Shown here: one piece after another, positions 34,040-41,709 of the stretch | Layout: every line of letters starts with the position of its first letter | How positions within the stretch are numbered: the stretch's first letter is position 1 | From: DB1 sp049323655 | GTDB taxonomy: Bacteria > Desulfobacterota > Desulfobulbia > Desulfobulbales > SURF-16 | Assembly: GCA_049323655.1 (NCBI GenBank) | Contig: JBMONO010000051.1 | Coordinates: 71,521 to 135,520, forward strand | Reading direction: 5' to 3' | DNA: 64,000 nucleotides | Position numbers and translations under genes: made by a program | Notes under the pieces: generated by a model | What the model was told of the DNA's origin: nothing | What the model saw: the letters and a program-made list of their open reading frames with translations, nothing else | The model's database searches: none

Positions 34040-35033
34040 ACTCTTCCGCCAGGCGGAAATAGCGTTCCGCCTGACTCAGTGCGTTCTGGCGAGTGGCATC
34101 ATCCACCTCCGTGGCATGGGCGGTAAAGAGGCCGATCTTGCCCCGCACATAGGCACGGTAGCACTTGTAAAAGGGCAGCATGTTCAGCAGGCCAGGATCG
34201 TCGCTTGCCGCAACGAAACGGGAAACGAACAGCTCCGAAAGTGCAGGAAGACCATGGAAATCGAGATCCATGGCCAGAAAAGCAACGTCGCTTGCCACAT
34301 CGCAGTAGCGAAAGCGTTCGTTGAACTCGATACAGTCAAAGATATACACCTTGTCTGTCAGGCAGATATTGGCGGAATAGAGATCACCGTGACAGTCCCG
34401 CACCCGCTCCCGACTCCGCTCCAGAAACAGCGCTTCGTTCCGGAGAAAATCGCGGGCATAGCCGCTGATGATGTCGAACTGCCCTTGCTGGAGAGCCCCT
34501 TTGCCGATAAAGTCACGGGTCTGATCGAAATTCTCCAGCACGTTGACGGCCACCGCCGCTGCGGTGCCGAAGCGGGCAATGTCGGCCCCTCCGGCTGCCT
34601 GACGGTAAAACGGCACCAAGGTATCGACAATGGCGGCGATATGGGTCTCATTGAGTTCGCCCCGACGAATAAGCTCACCCATCATCCGGCTGCCGTCCAG
34701 CCGCTTCATCTTCACCCCGTACTCCAGAGGCGCCGCACCGCCAAAGACAAAACCGGCGTCGCCGCGGCTGACCGCTACCACATCATGGTAGATATCCGGG
34801 CAGAGGCGGCGATTCAGCTCCAGCTCGCGGCGGCAATAATATTCCCGCTTTTCCAGTGTGGTGAAATCAAGAAAGCCGAAGTTGACCGGTTTCTTGAACT
34901 TATAGACCACTTCACCGGCCAGCAGAACATAGGAGATATGGGTCTGCACCAGTTCGACCCTGTCCGTCGGATGATCATGATGGAGAGGGTCGAGAAACCA
35001 GGTGATATACTCGGGCAGCGAGGCGGATGACAT
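34026..35033 (-). CDS. Aminoglycoside-phosphotransferase-like protein (COG2187 N-terminal type)
   Basis: The 335-residue kinase-like protein has VVYKFKKPVNFGFLDFTTLEKR-type N-lobe lysine, catalytic HGDLYSANI near residue 215 and the metal-binding IFDCIEFNERFRYCDVASDVAFL segment. It belongs to the APH/choline-kinase fold; the COG2187 group has no proven substrate. It probably phosphorylates a small molecule. The P-loop kinase gene overlaps its 3' end by 14 bp. Upstream ahcY/metK lie on the same strand, 12 bases away, so all four may be one operon. Confidence 0.82.
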   Translation of the reverse strand: MSSASLPEYITWFLDPLHHDHPTDRVELVQTHISYVLLAGEVVYKFKKPVNFGFLDFTTLEKREYYCRRELELNRRLCPDIYHDVVAVSRGDAGFVFGGAAPLEYGVKMKRLDGSRMMGELIRRGELNETHIAAIVDTLVPFYRQAAGGADIARFGTAAAVAVNVLENFDQTRDFIGKGALQQGQFDIISGYARDFLRNEALFLERSRERVRDCHGDLYSANICLTDKVYIFDCIEFNERFRYCDVASDVAFLAMDLDFHGLPALSELFVSRFVAASDDPGLLNMLPFYKCYRAYVRGKIGLFTAHATEVDDATRQNALSQAERYFRLAEEYAAG

Positions 35034-35045
35034 CAGCCGGCCCTT

Positions 35046-36341
35046 TTAATAACGGTAATAATCGGGTTTGTAGGGACCCTCTACCGGCACACCGATATAT
35101 TCCGACTGCTCACGGGTCAGGGTGGAGAGGGTGACGCCGATCTTGGCCAGATGAAGGCGGGCCACCTTTTCGTCCAGATGCTTGGGCAGGAAATAGACCT
35201 TGCGCTCAAACGCGCCTGGATTCTGCCACAACTCGATCTGGGCCATAACCTGATTGGTGAAGGAATTGCTCATGACAAAGCTCGGATGACCAGTGGCGCA
35301 GCCGAGATTGACCAGTCGCCCCTCAGCCAGGACGATGATCCGTTTGCCGTCCGGAAAGATGACATGATCCACCTGGGGCTTGATATTCTCCCAGGGCAGA
35401 TTGCGGATGGAGGCAATGTCGATCTCGGAATCAAAGTGGCCGATATTGCAGACAATGGCCTGATCCTTCATGGCATCCATGTGGGCCCGACTAATCACCC
35501 GGATGTTGCCGGTGGCGGTGACGAAGATATCGCCGATCGGCGCGGCCTGCTCCATGGTGACGACTCGGTAACCTTCCATGGCGGCCTGCAGGGCACAGAT
35601 GGGATCGATCTCGGTGATGAGCACGGTGGCCCCCATACCGCGCAGGGCCTGGGCACAGCCCTTGCCGACATCGCCGTAGCCGCAGACCACCGCGGTTTTA
35701 CCGGCGATCATTACGTCGGTACCGCGCTTGATGCCGTCAATCAGCGATTCCCGGCAGCCATAGAGGTTGTCGAACTTGGACTTGGTCACCGAGTCATTGA
35801 CATTGATGGCAGGGGCAAGCAACGTTCCCTTTTTCATCATCTCATAGAGACGATGGACGCCGGTGGTGGTCTCTTCGCTGATGCCGCGCACGTCCTTCAT
35901 GAGCTCCGGATACTTCTCATGCATGACCAGAGTGAGGTCCCCGCCGTCGTCAAGGATCATGTTGGGTCGCCAGCCATCCGGACCGAAGATGGTCTGGTCG
36001 ATGCACCACCAGAATTCCTCCTCGGTCTCGCCCTTCCAGGCGAACACCGGGATCTGCGCCGCCGCCATGGCCGCCGCCGCATGATCCTGGGTGGAAAAGA
36101 TGTTACAGGAAGACCAGCGTACTTCCGCTCCGAGCGCCACCAGTGTTTCCATCAGCACCGCGGTCTGAATCGTCATGTGCAGACAACCGGCGATGCGGGC
36201 CCCCTGCAGCGGTCGGCTGACGGCATATTCCTCGCGCACGGCCATCAGGCCGGGCATTTCCGTCTCGGCAATGGCAACCTCTTTACGCCCCCAGTCGGCA
36301 AGATTGATATCGGCAACTTTATAGTCGGTAAACGCTGTCAT
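35046..36341 (-). CDS. ahcY: Adenosylhomocysteinase
   Basis: The 431-residue protein has the SAH-hydrolase motifs: the substrate-binding N-terminal domain (AGCLHMTIQTAVLMETL, SCNIFSTQDHAAAA), the catalytic NVNDSVTKSKFDNLYGCRES segment and the NAD+-binding GYGDVGKGCAQALRG, and ends GPYKPDYYRY. It splits S-adenosylhomocysteine into adenosine and homocysteine, recycling the product of SAM-dependent methylation. AAAGGAAAATAACGA, which spans the metK stop codon, serves as its ribosome site. It is transcribed just behind metK. Confidence 0.97.
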   Translation of the reverse strand: MTAFTDYKVADINLADWGRKEVAIAETEMPGLMAVREEYAVSRPLQGARIAGCLHMTIQTAVLMETLVALGAEVRWSSCNIFSTQDHAAAAMAAAQIPVFAWKGETEEEFWWCIDQTIFGPDGWRPNMILDDGGDLTLVMHEKYPELMKDVRGISEETTTGVHRLYEMMKKGTLLAPAINVNDSVTKSKFDNLYGCRESLIDGIKRGTDVMIAGKTAVVCGYGDVGKGCAQALRGMGATVLITEIDPICALQAAMEGYRVVTMEQAAPIGDIFVTATGNIRVISRAHMDAMKDQAIVCNIGHFDSEIDIASIRNLPWENIKPQVDHVIFPDGKRIIVLAEGRLVNLGCATGHPSFVMSNSFTNQVMAQIELWQNPGAFERKVYFLPKHLDEKVARLHLAKIGVTLSTLTREQSEYIGVPVEGPYKPDYYRY

Positions 36342-36345
36342 TTCG

Positions 36346-37518
36346 TTATTTTCCTTTCAATCCGGCGGCATCACGCAGGATCTCCGCCTTGTCGGTTTTT
36401 TCCCAGGTAAATTCCGCCCGTTCACGACCGAAATGGCCGTAAGCCGCGGTCTTGCGATAGATCGGTCGCAGCAGATCGAGATGCTGGATGATGGCCTTGG
36501 GTCGCAGATCAAAGTGCTCCAGGATCAATTCCCTGATCCTGTCGTTACTGATCTTGCCGGTGCCGAAGGTGTTGACATTGATGGACAGGGGTTTGGAGAT
36601 ACCGATGGCATAGGCCACCTGTACCTCGACCTCGTCGGCGATGCCGGCGGCCACCAGATTTTTTGCCACATAGCGACCCATGTAGGAGGAGGAGCGGTCC
36701 ACCTTGGAAGGATCCTTGCCGGAAAAGGCGCCGCCGCCGTGGGAACCCATGCCGCCATAAGTATCAACGATGATCTTGCGGCCGGTAACGCCGCAGTCTC
36801 CAACCGGTCCGCCGATGACGAAACGCCCGGTGGGATTGATATAGTACTTGGTATTGTTGTCCAGCATCCTTTCCGGCAGCACCGGTTTGATGATCTCCTC
36901 CATCACCGCCTCCTTCAGATCCTCGTAATCGATCATCGGATCGTGCTGGGTGGAAAGAACTACCGCTTCGACACGCTTCGGCACCCGGTCCTCATACTCG
37001 ATGGTCACCTGGCTCTTAGCGTCCGGTCGCAGCCAGGGAAGCAGGCCGGTCTTCCGCACCTCGGCCTGCCGCTTCATCAACCGATGGGCATAGGTGATGG
37101 GCATAGGCATCAGCACCCTGGTTTCCGAGCTGGCATAGCCGAACATGAGCCCCTGATCACCAGCGCCCTGGTCGAGATCGAGACCGGACCCTTCGTTCAC
37201 TCCCAAGGCGATGTCGGGGGACTGCTTGTCGATGCTGGTCAGTACGGCGCAGGACTGGGAGTCGAAACCCATCTCCGACGAGTTGTAGCCGATCTCCCTG
37301 ACCATGTCGCGCACCACCTGAGGCATATCCACCCAGGCAGTGGTGGTGATCTCGCCGGCAATAATAACCATACCGGTGGTCACGAGAGTCTCGCAGGCAA
37401 CCCTGGCATGCTTGTCCTGTTCCAGAATATTGTCGAGTATGGCATCGGAAATCTGATCGGCAACCTTATCCGGATGCCCTTCGGAAACTGACTCTGACGT
37501 AAAAAGATAATTTGACAT
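36346..37518 (-). CDS. metK: S-adenosylmethionine synthetase
   Basis: The 390-residue protein starts MSNYLFTSESVSEGHPDKVA and has EGSGLDLDQGAGDQGLMFGYA, the methionine-loop and phosphate-loop GAFSGKDPSKVDRS. It makes SAM from methionine and ATP. The ATG at 37518 has AGGGGAAG just before it; a longer frame to 37563 is part of the leader. The first gene of metK-ahcY, so synthesis and SAH recycling are coordinated. The ~200-base leader holds a hairpin (37553-37571). Confidence 0.97.
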   Translation of the reverse strand: MSNYLFTSESVSEGHPDKVADQISDAILDNILEQDKHARVACETLVTTGMVIIAGEITTTAWVDMPQVVRDMVREIGYNSSEMGFDSQSCAVLTSIDKQSPDIALGVNEGSGLDLDQGAGDQGLMFGYASSETRVLMPMPITYAHRLMKRQAEVRKTGLLPWLRPDAKSQVTIEYEDRVPKRVEAVVLSTQHDPMIDYEDLKEAVMEEIIKPVLPERMLDNNTKYYINPTGRFVIGGPVGDCGVTGRKIIVDTYGGMGSHGGGAFSGKDPSKVDRSSSYMGRYVAKNLVAAGIADEVEVQVAYAIGISKPLSINVNTFGTGKISNDRIRELILEHFDLRPKAIIQHLDLLRPIYRKTAAYGHFGRERAEFTWEKTDKAEILRDAAGLKGK

Positions 37519-37552
37519 ATTCTTCCCCTGAAGATCGACAATAAATGAAAAG

Positions 37553-37571
37553 CGGCGAAACATCCTCGCCG
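37553..37571 (-). promoter_or_regulatory. Leader hairpin upstream of metK
   Basis: On the minus strand CGGCGA (37571-37566) and TCGCCG (37558-37553) enclose GGATGTT and are followed by CTTTTCATTT, a terminator-like layout about 35 bases before the start codon. A palindrome GCAACGTTGC lies a few bases upstream and could form an alternative structure. It could be an attenuator; no known SAM or SAH riboswitch consensus was recognised. Confidence 0.35.
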
Positions 37572-37739
37572 AACCGCAACGTTGCCGTCGATGACGTGCT
37601 CACCCGTCGGAGAGGACACGTTAATCCTGTACACTAACTTCTTCACCTGGCCACCGCAAGCTTTTTCCTTACGGGTTCGTGGCACACCTGACCATGACAA
37701 AAAAACCGGCGACAAACTCTGTTCAGGAGTGGCCCGACA

Positions 37740-37775
37740 ACAAAAAAAGGGCTATGCCAAAAGACATAACCCTTT
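37740..37775 (-). terminator. Rho-independent terminator after tRNA-Glu
   Basis: On the minus strand AAAGGGTTATG (37775-37765) pairs with CATAGCCCTTT (37756-37746) with one G-U pair, then TTTTG follows. It lies ten bases beyond the tRNA 3' end. Confidence 0.85.
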
Positions 37776-37784
37776 GATTTTTTT

Positions 37785-37859
37785 TGGTGACCCCAAGGGG
37801 AATCGAACCCCTGCTTTCGGCGTGAGAGGCCGACGTCCTGACCGCTAGACGATGGGGCC
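37785..37859 (-). tRNA. tRNA-Glu (CTC)
   Basis: The 75-base cloverleaf on the minus strand has acceptor GGCCCCA paired with TGGGGTC (one G-U), D arm GTCTAGCGGTCAGGAC, anticodon stem TCGGC/GCCGA with loop CTCTCAC (anticodon CTC), T arm AGGGG-TTCGATT-CCCCT and an encoded CCA end. It reads GAG codons. Confidence 0.96.
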
Positions 37860-37875
37860 TGAAAAAGATTGGCAA

Positions 37876-37904
37876 TCTCTAAACGAAAATAAAAGACTTG
37901 TCAA
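37876..37904 (-). promoter_or_regulatory. Predicted promoter of tRNA-Glu
   Basis: On the minus strand a perfect TTGACA (37904-37899), 17 bases and TAGAGA (37881-37876) lie directly before the tRNA, with start expected near 37869. Confidence 0.75.
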
Positions 37905-37932
37905 GAATAATCACAAAGACCAACAAGAAATC

Positions 37933-38508
37933 TCAGGAAACGATCGATCGGCCGAATGCCTCTGCTGCCTCTATTTTTTCAGTTAATCCGGCCATATCAC
38001 CACGCTTGTCAACCCCCCGCACCAGCAGTTCACCGCCATATTCCACCCCAATGGCGTCATAAAAATATTTGGCGGTGAGAACTGCCCCGTCAAACACCTT
38101 TTCACCCCTGGTGGCAGCCACCGAGACAAAATACCCCCGCCGACCCGGATCTTGCCGCCACTCTCCTCGCTGCTTAAGTAAATACTTTCTGCTCCACAGG
38201 GCCTGGGTGCGATCGACAAAGGCCTTGGCCTGGGCGGTCACCCCATAAAAATAGATCGGCGAGGCAAGCACGATCCGCCTGGCCTGGTCAATTTTTTCAT
38301 ACAGCACCCCCATATCGTCTTTTACCACGCAGATACCGGTTTTGTCGCAACCGCCACAGCTGATGCAGGGGGCAATGGAGAAATCCGCCAGGCGGATAAT
38401 TTCCATGCCCCCCCCCCCGGCCTCAACTCCTCGGCCCACGGCGGCAAGCAGCACCTCCGTGTTACCCTTTTTGCGCGGCGACCCGTTAAAAACGAGTACG
38501 TTGATCAT
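37933..38508 (-). CDS. Iron-sulfur flavoprotein (NADPH-dependent FMN reductase fold)
   Basis: The 191-residue protein starts MINVLVFNGSPRKKGNTEVL, the FMN-binding NGSPRKxGNT loop, followed by APCISCGGCDKTGIC, a C-x2-C-x2-C-x5-C cluster motif as in iron-sulfur flavoprotein Isf, and the ASPIYFYGVTAQAKAFVDR flavodoxin strand. Such proteins transfer electrons between ferredoxin and acceptors such as CO2/O2/peroxide or unknown partners in anaerobes. AAGGAGGAAAGTG before the ATG at 38508 fixes the start. Its first 23 bases overlap the end of malQ. Confidence 0.85.
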   Translation of the reverse strand: MINVLVFNGSPRKKGNTEVLLAAVGRGVEAGGGGMEIIRLADFSIAPCISCGGCDKTGICVVKDDMGVLYEKIDQARRIVLASPIYFYGVTAQAKAFVDRTQALWSRKYLLKQRGEWRQDPGRRGYFVSVAATRGEKVFDGAVLTAKYFYDAIGVEYGGELLVRGVDKRGDMAGLTEKIEAAEAFGRSIVS

Positions 38509-40039
38509 CACTTTCCTCCTTGTCGACAAGCCGTTGCCGCCCGTAAAACAGCGCTTCATCGGCAAGATAACGGGCAACATCCACGGTCAGAAAACGCGGC
38601 GCACAGCGCCAGAGCCAATTGCCGTCGACCACGCTCGGCCGGTTCATCCGGCAGTCGGAACCGAACCCCAGGACATCCTGCAGCGGGATGAGAGCAAGGG
38701 CCGCTACCGATGAGTAAGCCAGCCGAATAAAATCACGATGGATAACCTGACCGTCACTGTTGGCATAGCGGCGGGCCCGATCCTTGGCCGCAGACGAGAC
38801 CTTCGGATCAAAATACCAGCCGATTGTGGTGTCGTTATCGTGGGTGCCGCTGTAAACAACACAGTTGGTCGTCGTGTAGTTGTGAGGCAAATAACTGTTG
38901 TTTTGATCCGAGTCAAAGGCAAACTGCAACACCTTCATCCCGGGAAACCCCAAGGTGTCACGAAGCTCCTCCACGTCTGGAGTGATCACACCAAGATCCT
39001 CGGCGATGATGCCGAGACCTCTGGTCGTCTTCTCCATCTCCCGGAAAAAACCCAATCCCGGCCCCCTGACCCACTCCCCGTTGATTGCGGTCTCTTCTTC
39101 AGCCGGAATCCGCCAGTAGGAGGCAAATCCACGAAAATGATCAATGCGGACCAGGTCCACCATGGAAGCGATGTGGGCAAACCGCATGCTCCACCATCGC
39201 AAAAGAGCGGGATTCGCCTCCCCCTCTTTTTCCCAGAGATAGAGGGGATTACCCCAGCGCTGGCCGGTCTCGCTGAAATAGTCCGGAGGCACGCCGGCCA
39301 CGTGGGCCGGCTGCAGGGTCTGGCGATCCAGATCGAAACAATCCTGGTTCGCCCAGACATCGGCGCTGTCAGCACCGACATAGATGGGAATATCACCTAT
39401 TAGGGTGATCCTTTTTTTCCGTGCCGCCTGCCGCAACCTGCGCCATTGACTGAAAAAGACAAACTGGACGAACTGATGAAAACGGATGGCGTCCACATGC
39501 TCCAGCCTGGCCGCGGCAAGACTTTTCGGGACGCGCCGGGCCAGGTCTTTGGGCCAGAGATACCAGGGTCGTTCATCATAATGGTTGCGCAACGCCATGA
39601 ACAGAGCATAATCATCGAGCCAGTCTGACTGCTCCCGGAGAAAACGGCCAAAATCATCATGCAAGAGATCATGCGCAGCAAAGCGCTCATACGCCCGGGT
39701 CAGCAGTCGCCCTTTGAAATCCGCAACTGTCCGGAAATGGACCGTGTATTCGGAAAAGACCGGTTGGTCAGAGAGCTCTTCCCGCAGCAGCAATCCTTTT
39801 TCGACAAGCCATTCCGGACTGATCAGCAAAGGACTGCCGGCAAAGGAGGAAAGAGTCATGTACGGCGACTGGCCAAAGGCCTCACAACCTATCCCAGTCG
39901 GAAGAAATTGCCAGAATGACTGTTCCGCCGCCTCCAGAAAAACAAGAAAATGACAGGCGGAGTCAAGATCGCCGATCCCGAATGGCCCGGGCAGGGAGGT
40001 CAGATGGGCGAGAATGCCGCACGATCGATGCAGTGCCAT
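38486..40039 (-). CDS. malQ: 4-alpha-glucanotransferase (amylomaltase)
   Basis: The 517-residue GH77 enzyme starts MALHRSCGILAHLTSLPGPFGIGDLD, and has LIGDIPIYVGADSADVWANQ, the catalytic DHFRGFASYW region, IIAEDLGVITPDVEELRD and YSGTHDNDTTIGWY. It transfers maltosyl chains between glucans; with no mal genes near, a role in storage-glycogen turnover is likely. Its 3' end overlaps the flavoprotein gene. Confidence 0.95.
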   Translation of the reverse strand: MALHRSCGILAHLTSLPGPFGIGDLDSACHFLVFLEAAEQSFWQFLPTGIGCEAFGQSPYMTLSSFAGSPLLISPEWLVEKGLLLREELSDQPVFSEYTVHFRTVADFKGRLLTRAYERFAAHDLLHDDFGRFLREQSDWLDDYALFMALRNHYDERPWYLWPKDLARRVPKSLAAARLEHVDAIRFHQFVQFVFFSQWRRLRQAARKKRITLIGDIPIYVGADSADVWANQDCFDLDRQTLQPAHVAGVPPDYFSETGQRWGNPLYLWEKEGEANPALLRWWSMRFAHIASMVDLVRIDHFRGFASYWRIPAEEETAINGEWVRGPGLGFFREMEKTTRGLGIIAEDLGVITPDVEELRDTLGFPGMKVLQFAFDSDQNNSYLPHNYTTTNCVVYSGTHDNDTTIGWYFDPKVSSAAKDRARRYANSDGQVIHRDFIRLAYSSVAALALIPLQDVLGFGSDCRMNRPSVVDGNWLWRCAPRFLTVDVARYLADEALFYGRQRLVDKEESDDQRTRF

Positions 40040-40258
40040 GTTTTCCCACTTGTATTAGGATGTCTGTTTTTGATAAAACTAAATACGCGCTTCATTGTTT
40101 CCGGAACCTAATGTCCCGCCCGTCACTCATCATTGACAGATGCACGCTCGGCATGCCGGGCCGGAGCCGAAGCCTTGCTTCGAGGAATCATTCTTAGCAA
40201 TGAAATTATCGACCAGCTTAACGCCAATGTCAAGAAAGCATGTTTTCTTTTTTTCCGC

Positions 40259-40287
40259 TTGCGACCATCTGAAAAATTGGTTAAATT
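40259..40287 (+). promoter_or_regulatory. Predicted sigma-70 promoter of the sigma factor gene
   Basis: TTGCGA (40259-40264), 17 bases and TAAATT (40282-40287) lie 95 bases upstream of the GTG start. The remaining gap 40040-40381 shows no gene; a frame that opens at 40133 is read through into the sigma gene but precedes this promoter. Confidence 0.5.
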
Positions 40288-40381
40288 AGGTGGTTTTGGC
40301 GGACAGAATATCTCTCTTCCATTCGCGCATCCGCCATCTGTGAAACGCAGATACCCTAACAATCCGGGAGACAACAATACT

Positions 40382-41704
40382 GTGCCTGCCGATATCAAAG
40401 ACAGAATATTGAAAGCCGGGAAGGAAAAAGGCTGTATCAGCATTGATGTTTTAAACGATCTTATCCCGGAAGACAAAGATGCCAGCTATATCGACGAAAT
40501 CTTCGCATTTCTGGATCAGAATGAAATTGATGTCGCCGCCAAATCAGACCTTGTCAAATCCAAAGCCGGCGACGACAAAGAATGGCATGACGAGGATATT
40601 GACGACGCCCTGAAAGAGAGGGGCAAGGGGGCGGACGGCAAGGAGGATCTCCAGGAGGTAGAGGAGACCACCACCACCTATCTGCGCGAAATGGGCCGCT
40701 TCGACCTGCTTACCCCTGAAGAGGAAGAAAAATACAGTAAAATCATCCGTGAAGGCTTTGACGCGATCATCAAAACCATTCACAGCGACACCTCCGGCGT
40801 CGAAGAGATGAAACAGCTCGTCGATCGCATCGCCCTTTGGGAAAAACGGGACCCGACCCTCAAGCCGAAAAAACAGCACCTCAACTACATGTGTCGCAGG
40901 GTCCATGAGGCGGCAATCAGATACCGGGATATCGAGCAGCTGCAGCAGGCGGACAACCGGATCAATCTCTACACCCGTTCCATCGAAACAGCCAAGGACG
41001 CCATGATCAAAGCGAACCTGCGGCTGGTGGTCAGCATCGCCAAACGCTACATGCACCAAGGGCTCAGCCTCGCCGATCTCATCCAGGAAGGCAATCTCGG
41101 CCTCATGCGGGCCGTCTTCCGTTTTGACTACAAAAAGGGCAACAAATTCTCCACCTATGCGAGCTGGTGGATCCGCCAGGCGATTACCCGGGCCATCCTC
41201 GACAAGACCCGTACCATCCGCCTGCCTGTCCATTTTCTCGAACTGCGCAGCCAGTTTTTCAAGGCCTTCTATTCCCTGCTCAAAGAGCTGGGCCGGGAAC
41301 CGACACCGGTGGAAATCTCCGACAAAACCGGTCTGCCCATGGATAAAATCCTTGCGATCCTCGAGGCCTCCCGTGAACCGATTTCGCTGGAAACGCCGGT
41401 GGGCGACGACGACAGCACCTTGGGGGATTTTCTTGAAAATCAGGAGTCCGTCTCCCCTTATGAGGCGGTAAAGAACTACGAGCTCTCCGACCGGGTGAAG
41501 ACCATTCTCGCCACCTTGAGCCCCCGAGAGGAAAAGATCATCCGGCTGCGTTTCGGCATTGGCGAGGATGCCGAGTACACCCTGGAGGAGATCGGCAAAA
41601 GGTTCAATGTCTCCCGTGAACGGATCCGCCAGATCGAAAAAAAGGCGCTCAATCGCCTGCGCCACTCGAGCCGGCGGGACAAGCTCAAATTCTTCCTTGA
41701 CTGA
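40382..41704 (+). CDS. RpoD-like sigma-70 family factor, short form
   Basis: The 440-residue sigma factor begins at GTG 40382 (MPADIKDRILKAGKEKGCIS), which fits the start of region 1.1 (IDVLNDLIPE); no better start is seen, with GGGAG upstream. Region 1.2 is TTTYLREMGRFDLLTPEEE; region 2 has LVVSIAKRYMHQGLSLADLIQEGNLGLMRAVFRFDYKKGNKFSTYASWWIRQAI-type core (2.1-2.4) ending RTIRLPVH; regions 3 and 4 end YTLEEIGKRFNVSRERIRQIE. The long non-conserved insert of RpoD is reduced to about 85 residues, so the protein is 150-200 residues shorter than a typical RpoD. It could be the principal or a second group 1/2 sigma factor. Confidence 0.85.
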   Translation: MPADIKDRILKAGKEKGCISIDVLNDLIPEDKDASYIDEIFAFLDQNEIDVAAKSDLVKSKAGDDKEWHDEDIDDALKERGKGADGKEDLQEVEETTTTYLREMGRFDLLTPEEEEKYSKIIREGFDAIIKTIHSDTSGVEEMKQLVDRIALWEKRDPTLKPKKQHLNYMCRRVHEAAIRYRDIEQLQQADNRINLYTRSIETAKDAMIKANLRLVVSIAKRYMHQGLSLADLIQEGNLGLMRAVFRFDYKKGNKFSTYASWWIRQAITRAILDKTRTIRLPVHFLELRSQFFKAFYSLLKELGREPTPVEISDKTGLPMDKILAILEASREPISLETPVGDDDSTLGDFLENQESVSPYEAVKNYELSDRVKTILATLSPREEKIIRLRFGIGEDAEYTLEEIGKRFNVSRERIRQIEKKALNRLRHSSRRDKLKFFLD

Positions 41705-41709
41705 CAGGC

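Noticed and set aside
37519..37740. SAM-I, SAM-II or SAH riboswitch upstream of metK
   Set aside because: None of the conserved core sequences of these classes was found.
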